Positions 51,256 through 59,874 of a stretch of DNA of 64,000 nt are shown here, one piece after another. The notes beneath the pieces were generated by a model. It made no database searches. It was not told the DNA's origin and saw only the letters and a list, made by a program, of their open reading frames with translations. The position numbers and the translations under genes were made by a program. Position 1 is the stretch's first letter. Each line of letters begins with the position of its first letter. The stretch lies in the NCBI RefSeq assembly GCF_001428525.1, contig NZ_LMHW01000016.1:279911-343910 (forward strand). Reading direction: 5' to 3'. The DNA comes from Flavobacterium sp. Root186. GTDB lineage: Bacteria > Bacteroidota > Bacteroidia > Flavobacteriales > Flavobacteriaceae.

Positions 51256-52188
51256 TTGAAGCTCTTTCATTCTATAAACGATTTCCATTCGACCAAGAAA
51301 ACAATTTTAACTCTTGGTACTTTTGATGGCGTACATATTGGTCATAAAAAAATTCTGGAAAGAATTACTCAAAACACGGAAAATGGGAAATACGAAAGTT
51401 TAGTACTTACATTTTTTCCACATCCGAGAATGGTTTTACAAGAAAAATCAGAAATAAAACTTCTTAATACTATTGCTGAAAAAACAAAACTTTTAGAAGC
51501 AACAGGAATTGAAAATTTAGTTATTCATCCATTTAACGAAAGTTTCTCAAGATTAACTGCCGAGGAATTTGTCAGCACTATTTTAGTAGATCAATTTCAT
51601 ATTCAAAAAATAATTATTGGTCACGATCACCGTTTTGGAAGAAACAGAACTGCCAATATTGATAATTTAATTGCTTTTGGTGCTGAATATGGTTTTGAAG
51701 TGGAACAAATTTCTGCAGAAGAAATACAAGATGTTTCGGTTAGTTCTACTAAAATCAGAAAAGCTTTAGATGAAGGAAATATGGAATTAGCCAATGAATA
51801 TTTGGGCTACGACTATTTTTTGAGCGGTGAAATTGTAAAAGGAAAACAATTAGGAAGAACAATTGGTTTTCCAACGGCAAATATTCAAATCGAAGAGGAA
51901 TACAAATTAATCCCAAAAAATGGGGTTTATGTTGTAAAAACTTTGATTGATGATTTAGAAGTTTTCGGAATGATGAACATCGGTTTCAATCCAACTGTAA
52001 ATGGCCAAAAACAAACTATTGAAGTAAATCTTTTTGACTTTGATGCTGATATTTATGGCAAAAAAATTGAAGTTTCATTATTACAATATCTTCGCGAAGA
52101 ACAAAAGTTTGGCTCAATTGATTTGCTGAAAGCCCAATTAAATCAGGACAAACAAAACGCTTTGGATTTTGTAAGCAAGCTTCAATAA
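51256..52188 (+). CDS. ribF: Bifunctional riboflavin kinase / FAD synthetase
   Basis: The 310-residue enzyme makes FMN and then FAD. It has the FAD synthetase nucleotidyltransferase module with GTFDGVHIGHKK (21-32, HIGH-type motif), HDHRFGRNR (123-131) and SSTKIR (163-168), then the riboflavin kinase domain with GRTIGFPTANI (200-210) and MMNIGFNPTVNG. The start is a TTG (MKLFHSINDF); no in-frame ATG exists before the nucleotide-binding motif, and the -7 element 22 bases upstream fits. Length is normal. Confidence 0.95.
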   Translation: MKLFHSINDFHSTKKTILTLGTFDGVHIGHKKILERITQNTENGKYESLVLTFFPHPRMVLQEKSEIKLLNTIAEKTKLLEATGIENLVIHPFNESFSRLTAEEFVSTILVDQFHIQKIIIGHDHRFGRNRTANIDNLIAFGAEYGFEVEQISAEEIQDVSVSSTKIRKALDEGNMELANEYLGYDYFLSGEIVKGKQLGRTIGFPTANIQIEEEYKLIPKNGVYVVKTLIDDLEVFGMMNIGFNPTVNGQKQTIEVNLFDFDADIYGKKIEVSLLQYLREEQKFGSIDLLKAQLNQDKQNALDFVSKLQ

Positions 52189-52304
52189 ACTCCTCAATAT
52201 ACTTTTATATTTTTTTTAGATCATCGTAGTTGTTTTTTTAGTAAATTTGATATAGGACTCTGTTTCCCAAACGTTTACTATTAACTTCTTTAAAAATAAC
52301 CACT

Positions 52305-52742
52305 ATGAAATTACCTAAAGAAATAACAAACGGTTTTTTAATATTCCTCGGAATTGGCATTTATTTTTTATTGATGAATTTATTAGGTTTAGCAGATTTA
52401 TTTTATCTGAGAACTCTTAATGTATTTTTTATATTTTATGGTGTAAACAGAACCATGCAAATGAATCTTCATGAAGGTGAAACTGGTTTTGTGTCAAACG
52501 CTGTATCTGCTATGACAACTTCTGTTGTTGGTGTATCACTGAGTGTTTTAGGGCTATTAATTTACAGCTATGCACGAGGAGGAGATGCTTATGTAGGAAC
52601 ATTGTCTGAAGCTTTTATGTTTGGAGGAAATCCTTCTGTGCCAACTTATTGTATTTGTCTGCTTTTTGAGGGGCTTGCTTCATCGGTAATTGTTACTTTA
52701 ATGATGATGCTGTACTGGAACAATAAATATGCTGCCGATTAA
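52305..52742 (+). CDS. Small conserved-looking membrane protein (145 aa)
   Basis: Four hydrophobic helices (about residues 10-30, 32-50, 66-92 and 115-138) are predicted for an inner-membrane protein. LHEGETGFVSNAVSAMTTS lies in the loop before helix 3. It has no motif I recognise. It stands between ribF and bioB with its own strong terminator. Annotate as hypothetical membrane protein. Confidence 0.8.
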   Translation: MKLPKEITNGFLIFLGIGIYFLLMNLLGLADLFYLRTLNVFFIFYGVNRTMQMNLHEGETGFVSNAVSAMTTSVVGVSLSVLGLLIYSYARGGDAYVGTLSEAFMFGGNPSVPTYCICLLFEGLASSVIVTLMMMLYWNNKYAAD

Positions 52743-52767
52743 TTATTCAAAATAAAATAACCATTTA

Positions 52768-52815
52768 AGCGCTCAAAAATCATAAAAACCTATAATTTTA
52801 TGATTTTTGAGCGCT
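52768..52815 (+). terminator. Terminator after the 145-aa membrane protein gene
   Basis: Perfect 20-bp arms, left arm AGCGCTCAAAAATCATAAAA (52768-52787) and its complement at 52796-52815, followed by a T-run. Confidence 0.85.
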
Positions 52816-52914
52816 TCTTTTTTTAAAAGACCTTACAAATATTCAATTACAACAATCAGTGTTGTTGGTTACTACAATTTAATTACTTTTAAAACTTCAA
52901 AAAAAATTGTATCC

Positions 52915-54003
52915 ATGAGCATAACAAAACACAATTGGACAAAGGACGAAATAATAGCAATCTATAATAAACCACTGATGGATTTGCTTTATGAAGCTGC
53001 AACAATTCACAGACAAAAACACGATCCAAACGTCGTTCAGGTTTCTACTTTATTATCAATAAAAACAGGCGGGTGTCCTGAAGATTGTGGTTATTGCCCA
53101 CAAGCTGCAAGGTATAATACCGGAGTTGAAGGAAATGACCTGATGACGGTGAGCCATGTAAAAGCTCAGGCCTTAAGAGCTAAATCCAGCGGATCTTCCC
53201 GCGTTTGTATGGGAGCTGCCTGGAGAAACGTAAAAGATGGTGAAGAGTTTGATCAGGTTTTAGAAATGGTTCGTACCATCAATAAACTTGATATGGAAGT
53301 TTGCTGTACTTTAGGTATGCTTACCGAAAATCAGGCACAGCGTTTAGCCGAAGCTGGTTTATATGCTTACAATCATAATTTAGATACTTCTGAAGAATAC
53401 TATAAAGATGTAATTTCTACACGCGGTTTTGAAGACCGTTTACAAACTATCGAAAATGTTCGTAAAACAAATGTTACGGTTTGCAGTGGCGGAATTATTG
53501 GAATGGGAGAAAGTATTGAAGACAGAGCCGGAATGCTTGTGGCACTTTCGACTTTAAATCCACAGCCAGAATCTGTTCCTATTAACGCTTTAGTTGCTGT
53601 TGAAGGAACTCCGATGGAAGAAGAAAAACCGGTTGAAATCTGGGAAATGATTCGTATGGTTGCTACAACACGAATTGTAATGCCGGAAACACAGGTTCGT
53701 TTATCTGCCGGAAGAACCAATATGACTCGTGAAGGTCAGGCAATGTGCTTTTTTGCAGGAGCAAATTCCATTTTTGCAGGAGATAAGTTATTGACTACTC
53801 CAAACCCTGATGTTAGCGAAGACATGAAGATGTTTGAAATGTTAGGATTGGTTCCGCAAAAGCCTTTCATAAAAGTTTCACAGCCAAAAACAGTTGAAGC
53901 TGCTGATTCTCAATACAATTCTTTGGGCGAAAAACCTAGATGGACCAGACCCGGACATACAATTGAAAGAAACGTTGAAGCTTCGATCAAATCAAAAATT
54001 TAG
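52915..54003 (+). CDS. bioB: Biotin synthase
   Basis: The 362-residue radical SAM enzyme inserts sulfur into dethiobiotin. The [4Fe-4S] motif is GGCPEDCGYCPQ with Cys54, Cys58 and Cys61. The family motifs VCMGAAWRN, MEVCCTLGML, YNHNLDTSEEYY, VCSGGIIGMGE and VRLSAGR follow. The open frame extends upstream to 52807, but that part overlaps the preceding terminator; the ATG at 52915 (MSITKHNWTK) gives the normal N-terminus. No other bio gene is nearby. Confidence 0.97.
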   Translation: MSITKHNWTKDEIIAIYNKPLMDLLYEAATIHRQKHDPNVVQVSTLLSIKTGGCPEDCGYCPQAARYNTGVEGNDLMTVSHVKAQALRAKSSGSSRVCMGAAWRNVKDGEEFDQVLEMVRTINKLDMEVCCTLGMLTENQAQRLAEAGLYAYNHNLDTSEEYYKDVISTRGFEDRLQTIENVRKTNVTVCSGGIIGMGESIEDRAGMLVALSTLNPQPESVPINALVAVEGTPMEEEKPVEIWEMIRMVATTRIVMPETQVRLSAGRTNMTREGQAMCFFAGANSIFAGDKLLTTPNPDVSEDMKMFEMLGLVPQKPFIKVSQPKTVEAADSQYNSLGEKPRWTRPGHTIERNVEASIKSKI

Positions 54004-54037
54004 GTAAAAGAGTTAAAAAATTTCAATAAATATTTTT

Positions 54038-54077
54038 AAATTGCTTATGACACAGAGTTATAAGCAATTTTTTTATT
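54038..54077 (+). terminator. bioB terminator
   Basis: AAATTGCTTAT (54038-54048) pairs with ATAAGCAATTT (54060-54070), followed by TTTTTATTT. Confidence 0.8.
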
Positions 54078-54084
54078 TATAAAA

Positions 54085-54951
54085 ATGAAGTTAAAACAAA
54101 TCCAAAGGGTTAAAAAAATCTCTAAGGAAGATTTTATTTCCCAATATGTAAAAAAACAAATTCCGGTTGTTGTTGAAGAACTGACTGAAGACTGGCCCGC
54201 TTATCAAAAATGGAAATTATCCTATATTAATGATATTGCCGGTGATATTACGGTTCCTTTATATGATGATCGGCCGGTAAACCATGAAGAAGGTTTTAAT
54301 GAGGCTCATATGACAATGAAAATGAGCGATTACATTAATCTTTTAGAATCAAAACCTACCAATTACCGCATTTTTCTTTATAACTTAATGAAAGAAGTGC
54401 CTCGGTTGAAAAATGATTTTTTATGGCCTGATATTGGACTAAAACTTGTTAAGCAATTACCTATGTTGTTTTTTGGGGGCGAAAATGCCCGAGTATTTAT
54501 GCATTATGATATTGATTACTCAAACATTCTGCATTTTCACTTTCACGGCGAAAAACAATGTATGATTTTTGCTCCAGACCAGTCAAAGTATATGTACAAG
54601 GTTCCGCATGCTTTGATTTCAAGGGAAGACATTGATTTTGATAATCCTGATTATGAAAAATTTCCTGCACTTAAAAATGCTGAAGGTTATATCACTAATC
54701 TTAAACATGGAGAAATGTTGTATATGCCCGAAGGTTATTGGCATTATATGAAATATTTGACTCCCGGATTTTCAATGAGTCTGCGGGCTTTTCCTAAAAA
54801 CATCGTGAACTTATCTAAAGCCGCATACAATGTTTTGATTATGCGCCATTTTGATATTATGATGCGAAAATTTAAAGGACAGAAATGGATTGACTATAAA
54901 AACGAAAAAGCAATCCAAAACACTCATGAAAACCTTCGAAAGAGTGCTTAA
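54085..54951 (+). CDS. Cupin_8/JmjC-like 2-oxoglutarate-iron oxygenase family protein
   Basis: The 288-residue cytoplasmic protein has a double-stranded beta-helix with metal-binding residues RVFMHYDIDYSNILHFHFHG (His140, Asp142) and the distal GYWHYMKYL (His220). This is the HxD...H triad of JmjC/FIH-like hydroxylases. The N-terminal VKKQIPVVVEELTEDWPAY is the typical Cupin_8 opening. Members hydroxylate proteins or act on other substrates; the target here is unknown. It starts only 8 bases after the bioB terminator. Confidence 0.9.
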   Translation: MKLKQIQRVKKISKEDFISQYVKKQIPVVVEELTEDWPAYQKWKLSYINDIAGDITVPLYDDRPVNHEEGFNEAHMTMKMSDYINLLESKPTNYRIFLYNLMKEVPRLKNDFLWPDIGLKLVKQLPMLFFGGENARVFMHYDIDYSNILHFHFHGEKQCMIFAPDQSKYMYKVPHALISREDIDFDNPDYEKFPALKNAEGYITNLKHGEMLYMPEGYWHYMKYLTPGFSMSLRAFPKNIVNLSKAAYNVLIMRHFDIMMRKFKGQKWIDYKNEKAIQNTHENLRKSA

Positions 54952-54958
54952 TAAGAAT

Positions 54959-54998
54959 AAAAAGCCGGCTGCAGAATTAATTTTGCAGCCGGCTTTTT
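54959..54998. terminator. Bidirectional terminator between the JmjC-like gene and the T9SS giant
   Basis: Perfect 15-bp arms AAAAAGCCGGCTGCA (54959-54973) and TGCAGCCGGCTTTTT (54984-54998), with A- and T-runs for both converging genes. Confidence 0.9.
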
Positions 54999-55015
54999 AT
55001 TTCGAGTTTATAAAT

Positions 55016-58000
55016 TTAATGAAACGTAATTTTTCTCGTTGCAGTTTTTCCGTTTTCCAAAGTCACTTTCACAATCAAAACCTGATCTCCGGACTGAAGA
55101 TTTGGGATCTGCAATTCGGTATTTTCAATTTTTCTATTGTTGTAAATCAATTTTCCTGTAATATCAAAAATTGAAACTTCTTTTATAAAATCATGTGTTG
55201 AATTTACCTTAATGTTTTTATTCTTAACCGAAACAAAAAGATTGTTTTTCTGATTTTCAAAATCATCAAGTCCTAAACTTGCTGAAGCATATTTTAAAAC
55301 AAACCGGTCTAGAAAAGTTCCTATTGATGTACTAAAAGTGTATGAACCTGCTTGCAGATTATGTGTTGTATTTGTCAATTTATCTTCTAAATAAATGGGA
55401 TGATTTATTAAATCACCATCTGCATGATCTATTGCTATGGTTAATTCTCCTTCAATTCCGGATCTGTATCCTAAAGGAACAACATCAGACTCCAGAAAAG
55501 GTAAAGCCCGCCCCTGAACCGTTAGTTTTCTTCCTTCATTAATACTGTAAAAATCTACATATATATTTCCGTTTATAGTAACTCCATCATAATTATTGTC
55601 CCAAGTATTGGTTGCTCCTTCTATATATCCTACTAACAGTTGTTTAAAAAGCCCTTGAGTATTTGTCATATTAAGCCAGAGCCTATGTTTTTCAATATTG
55701 GCTTTGCTGCTTTCTGCTGTTTTAAAAAACTGGCTATTATTTCCGGGAACTCTCATTGAATTTGTAAAAACAGCATTTGCAGTAGTTTTTGCTTTTACGA
55801 AAAAAGCCTGGCCTGCTGCTATATATCCCAAAGGAGCATTTTGATTTCCTGGTGTTCCTGCCCCTTGCCCAACCAAACTTCCAACATTTGTGCTTCCTGT
55901 TAAATTATAAATTGCATAATCTGCCGCTGTGTAATTGTATTGAGCATCTCCGGGAACAGAGCTGCTTGGCGAAGAATTATGAGTCCAAAAATATAATGTC
56001 CCATATAAATTGGCAGAATTATCAAAAATAAATTGATCTGCATATAATGCTGACGGGTACGGATTACCAAGTAAATGAGATTTCTCTGCCGCAATTAAAG
56101 GAACTGAAATTGTCCCGTTGTTAGGTACTCCTTCTAAAAATGATCCATAAACTGAAGGAGAATTAATATCGAAATTTTGAGGTGCCCTTACAATATAGCC
56201 ATGACCGGGAATCATTTCTAAGTTTCCGTTATAGCTAATTATCCATCCTGTAGTGGGGTTGAAACTATAATACTTATCAGCGAGTGTGTTTGGAGACAAG
56301 TCATGTAATGTATATGCTGGTGTGCGCACGATTGGAGATGACCAATAGGTAAAATCGTATCGTCGAACTGGTGCTGTATTTCGTTTATATATAATGTTTC
56401 CTGTATTTACTACATTGTTAACCTGCATTAAACTGGCATTATTTTCAAAAGTCAATAAACCTCCATTATTGTTAACTGAATTGGTAATCGTTAAGGTATG
56501 ATTAGAATTTACTGTAACATTAGCGCCCGGATCGACAACACAAGAGCAGCCGCTCAAATCACCAGTTGTAGAATAATTACCTGAAAACCTAACTGCTTCT
56601 GTAACAATTGGCGGACTTCCAGTAGACCAGTTTGTACCGTTCCAAATATTGGTAACTGGAACTTTTATTTCAAGATTAATAGTTGGTAAAGAAGGGCAAA
56701 TATTTATATCGTGTATCGTAAAAGTATAATTTCCGGGAGTCAAATTTGTTATTGTATAACTAGTTCCTGATGAAGTATAGGTTTGAAAAACTGTTCCGTT
56801 TTGTGTAATTGTCCAATTTGGTGATGCTAGTAAGCCACTCAAATGTACACTTCCGGTTGGGTTAACACAAGTTGGTTGTGTAATAATTGCAAATACCGGC
56901 GTAGATGGTTTTGGTTCAACATCAATTCTTGTTTCTATAGCAAATTCTTCCGGGCAAGTTCCATTTTTAACTACTGCTCTATAGCTGGTACTAGTTGTTA
57001 ATACACCCGGCTGATACGTATTTGACGTGTTCGCAAAAGACTGCCATACATAAGGTATAGCTTCGGCATATTCCCATCTCACAATTGTTCCCGTATAGTC
57101 AGTCAAAGTTAATAATGGACTAGCATCTCCGCTGCAAATGTGATTTCCTCCATGTACTGCTCCTCGTTCTGTTTTAGTTACTGTTGTAGTATTGCTTGCA
57201 CTTGTATTTGAGGCACATCCTATTGAAGAATAACCTACAGTTACCGTCTTATTTCCTATCGTCAGCCACTGTAGTGTTACAGAATTACTAGCTGTAGATA
57301 TTCCGCCTGAAGTAATAATATAATCCGTATTAAGTACTCCCGGAACATTCCAAAGGTAATTTGATTCTCCTGCTTGTGTTGTATAAGTAACATCTGTATT
57401 CACACATACAGAAGCTGCTGGCTGCACTGTAAATGTTGGTGTCGGAATTGGATTAATTGTTATTGCTGCTAAACCTCCTGTAAAACCTGAGCTTCGAATA
57501 CAAGTATTCGCTCCGGTCACCGAAACTAAAGTATAAGTTGTTGTTGCTGTAACGGGAGTCGTAAATGTGGCGAATGGCGTTCCGCTTACAACACCTGTTG
57601 CGGTTCGGTCTGCCCCACCGTTTTCTTTGTAAACAATTGTATATGGTCCCGCTCCTGCAGCAGCTGTAAAAGTTAACAGTCCAGAGCCTGTTGCACAAAA
57701 TGGGCCATTAGCTGTTAAACTTCCCTGAGGTAGTGGATTTACAGTTATTGTTGTTGAACTTCCTGTAAAACCAGAACTTCTCGAACAAGTATTTGCCCCG
57801 GTAACTGATACTAAAGTATAAGTTGTTGTTGCTGTAACCGGAGTAGTAAATGTCGCAAACGGTGTTCCGCTTACAACTCCTAATGCGGTACGGTCTGCTC
57901 CGCCATTTTCTTTATAAACTACTGTGTATGGTCCAGTTCCTGCTGTGGCAGTAAATGTCAATAGCCCAGCTCCAGTTGCACAAAATGTACCATTAGCCGT

Positions 58001-59389
58001 TAAATTTCCTTGTGGCAGTGGATTTACCGTTACTGTTGTTGCTACAGAATTTGCAACTGTACAAACTCCATTTTGAACAACAGCTCTAAATTGAGTTGTT
58101 TCACTGAGTGATCCTGAAGTATAAGTATTTGTTGTATTCATAATATCAGTCCAGGTTGAAAAAGGATTTACAGAATATTGCCATTTTTGAACCGTACCTG
58201 TTTGTCCTCCTAAAGATAGAGCAGCACTTGTTGCACCTGCGCAAATTGTTGTTCCTCCTGTAACAGTTCCACCAGCTGATGGAGCAAAAATTGTAACTGT
58301 TGTAACATTTGAAGTAGATATAGCGGAAGAGCAAACTCCGGATGTTAAATTAGTAACAGTAATATCACTTGTTCCAATGGTGTTTAAACCTACTGCAGTA
58401 AATGTTCCCGTTCCGGCATTAGTCACAGTCATTGTTGCTGTAAGTCCTGTCGCACTTGGAATACTTCGACTGTATGTCACTGTATAGGTTCCTGTTGGTA
58501 AAGACGCGGCAGATGATGTCAATGTTACAACTGAAGTAGTTCCAAGATTACTACAAACATTTACTGCTGAAATTCCTGTAATAGTATAAGTAGGGCAAGT
58601 ATAGGTTACTATAACCTGACCACGTGCACCTGCTCCTCCGGGCTGAGCGGCAGCAAGAGCAGAGCTCATTGAACCACTACCTCCTCCTCCTGGGGCAGTA
58701 CCACCATTTCCAACTGCTGTTCCAAGGACTAAACTTGGCACCGATGCTCCTCCGGCTCCTCCTCCCGGACTTGCTCCATTTCCTCCTTTTCCGGAACTCA
58801 ATAAAAGCGCTGCTAAAACATTTCCTCCAACACCTCCTGCTTCACCAGCAGCTTTTGTAGTACCAAAAGAAGCTGCTGTAGATCCACCAGCACCTCCGGC
58901 AGGTGCACCGCCTGCATTGTTAGCCAAACCTCCTGCTCCACCTGCAGCATATATTGTTGTTTCAAAACCCGTAATGGTTGAATGTCCACCAGCGGTACCA
59001 TTTGTTGTTGTACCTGTTGTTGTACCTGCAACTACAATATTTAAAGTATTACTGGCAGTTACATTGATATTGCTTCGGGCATAGGCACCACCTCCGCCTC
59101 CGCCTCCGCTTCGTCCTTCAAGCAAACCAGAGCCGCCGGCACCACCACCGGCACCGCCGCCGCCCCAAGCCTGTACATCCATTACCGTAACACCGGCGGG
59201 AACTACTATTGTTCCATTAGATGTTAATGTATGTGGGGGCTGTGCCCATAAGGAAAAACAAAAAAATAAAAATAAGAGCGAGAACTTAATTTTTTTTGAT
59301 AAAAATTTTTCTTGGTATTCATTGGATAAAGAAAAACAACGAATAAAAAAATGAGGTAAGATTAGGAAGCTTGGTAATTTTTTTTTCAT
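55016..59389 (-). CDS. Giant secreted glycine-rich protein with T9SS (type C-like) sorting module
   Basis: The 1457-residue protein has a long N-terminus: a signal peptide (31-50, KKIKFSLLFLFFCFSLWA-Q) preceded by an unusual 30-residue extension. Residues 55-265 form a Gly/Ala-rich domain (VQAWGGGGAGGGAGGSG). SprB/PKD-type beta-repeats with Cys follow, including two near-identical 95-residue tandem units (about residues 457-646; NPLPQGNLTANGTFCATG). From about residue 913 (NIWNGTNWSTGSPP) a 545-residue module runs to the end, finishing SGDQVLIVKVTLENGKTATR. This module is shared with the next gene and is the T9SS cargo type. It is likely a surface adhesin or matrix protein. Its ligand is unknown. 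Confidence 0.85.
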   Translation of the reverse strand: MKKKLPSFLILPHFFIRCFSLSNEYQEKFLSKKIKFSLLFLFFCFSLWAQPPHTLTSNGTIVVPAGVTVMDVQAWGGGGAGGGAGGSGLLEGRSGGGGGGGAYARSNINVTASNTLNIVVAGTTTGTTTNGTAGGHSTITGFETTIYAAGGAGGLANNAGGAPAGGAGGSTAASFGTTKAAGEAGGVGGNVLAALLLSSGKGGNGASPGGGAGGASVPSLVLGTAVGNGGTAPGGGGSGSMSSALAAAQPGGAGARGQVIVTYTCPTYTITGISAVNVCSNLGTTSVVTLTSSAASLPTGTYTVTYSRSIPSATGLTATMTVTNAGTGTFTAVGLNTIGTSDITVTNLTSGVCSSAISTSNVTTVTIFAPSAGGTVTGGTTICAGATSAALSLGGQTGTVQKWQYSVNPFSTWTDIMNTTNTYTSGSLSETTQFRAVVQNGVCTVANSVATTVTVNPLPQGNLTANGTFCATGAGLLTFTATAGTGPYTVVYKENGGADRTALGVVSGTPFATFTTPVTATTTYTLVSVTGANTCSRSSGFTGSSTTITVNPLPQGSLTANGPFCATGSGLLTFTAAAGAGPYTIVYKENGGADRTATGVVSGTPFATFTTPVTATTTYTLVSVTGANTCIRSSGFTGGLAAITINPIPTPTFTVQPAASVCVNTDVTYTTQAGESNYLWNVPGVLNTDYIITSGGISTASNSVTLQWLTIGNKTVTVGYSSIGCASNTSASNTTTVTKTERGAVHGGNHICSGDASPLLTLTDYTGTIVRWEYAEAIPYVWQSFANTSNTYQPGVLTTSTSYRAVVKNGTCPEEFAIETRIDVEPKPSTPVFAIITQPTCVNPTGSVHLSGLLASPNWTITQNGTVFQTYTSSGTSYTITNLTPGNYTFTIHDINICPSLPTINLEIKVPVTNIWNGTNWSTGSPPIVTEAVRFSGNYSTTGDLSGCSCVVDPGANVTVNSNHTLTITNSVNNNGGLLTFENNASLMQVNNVVNTGNIIYKRNTAPVRRYDFTYWSSPIVRTPAYTLHDLSPNTLADKYYSFNPTTGWIISYNGNLEMIPGHGYIVRAPQNFDINSPSVYGSFLEGVPNNGTISVPLIAAEKSHLLGNPYPSALYADQFIFDNSANLYGTLYFWTHNSSPSSSVPGDAQYNYTAADYAIYNLTGSTNVGSLVGQGAGTPGNQNAPLGYIAAGQAFFVKAKTTANAVFTNSMRVPGNNSQFFKTAESSKANIEKHRLWLNMTNTQGLFKQLLVGYIEGATNTWDNNYDGVTINGNIYVDFYSINEGRKLTVQGRALPFLESDVVPLGYRSGIEGELTIAIDHADGDLINHPIYLEDKLTNTTHNLQAGSYTFSTSIGTFLDRFVLKYASASLGLDDFENQKNNLFVSVKNKNIKVNSTHDFIKEVSIFDITGKLIYNNRKIENTELQIPNLQSGDQVLIVKVTLENGKTATRKITFH
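57450..58019. repeat. Two 285-bp tandem repeats inside the giant gene
   Basis: Units 57450-57734 and 57735-58019 are the same 95-codon block (GGENGGADRT...NPLPQG-type) with few differences; a third boundary word GGATTT lies at 58020. They encode repeated beta-sandwich domains. Confidence 0.8.
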
Positions 59390-59874
59390 CGCACTATTTT
59401 TTAATTAAAAAAAAAAGACTTTCCAGTCAGATAGAATCTGACTTAATTTTAATTTCTAAATACCTCAAAAAATAATATTGATTTCAAAAAATGATTTGAA
59501 ACCAAAAAGCAAAGAATATTAGTAAATGTTGCTTTTTGTGGTATTTAAACAAGCATTAAATATTATTTGGCAGATAAAAATAAATTACATTTTGTTTAAG
59601 GGGTTTGAAAATGTATATTAACGGCTTTTACGTTATGTTCATCGAATGACTGTCATAACAAGGTACGATTTTTTTTACGTAAGACACAGAAGGAAGATGT
59701 TAAATATTCTATCTTTAACAGTTTTAACCTGATAATTTAAAAATTGTGTAGGTTGCGTTAATTACTACAAAACATTGATTAAGTGTTGTTTATATTAATA
59801 AAAAACTATTAAAAACAAAAATAAGCCTTACATATACATGTTGGCGGATTATCTATATTATTAAAAATTCTATT
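59390..59874. other. Gap between the two giant T9SS genes
   Basis: About 485 AT-rich bases. No gene, clear promoter or hairpin was recognised. It presumably contains the promoter of the 1457-aa gene and the 3' end of the upstream transcript. Confidence 0.5.

Noticed and set aside
52807..52914. N-terminal extension of bioB
   Set aside because: It overlaps the preceding terminator and the added residues do not occur in biotin synthases; the ATG at 52915 gives the standard N-terminus.
54890..55174. 94-aa plus-strand frame overlapping two converging genes
   Set aside because: It runs through a strong bidirectional terminator and is antisense to the T9SS sorting tail.
58624..59031. Leu/Gln-rich frames over the glycine-rich part of the giant gene
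   Set aside because: They are out-of-frame readings of GGC/GCT-rich repeat codons of the real gene.
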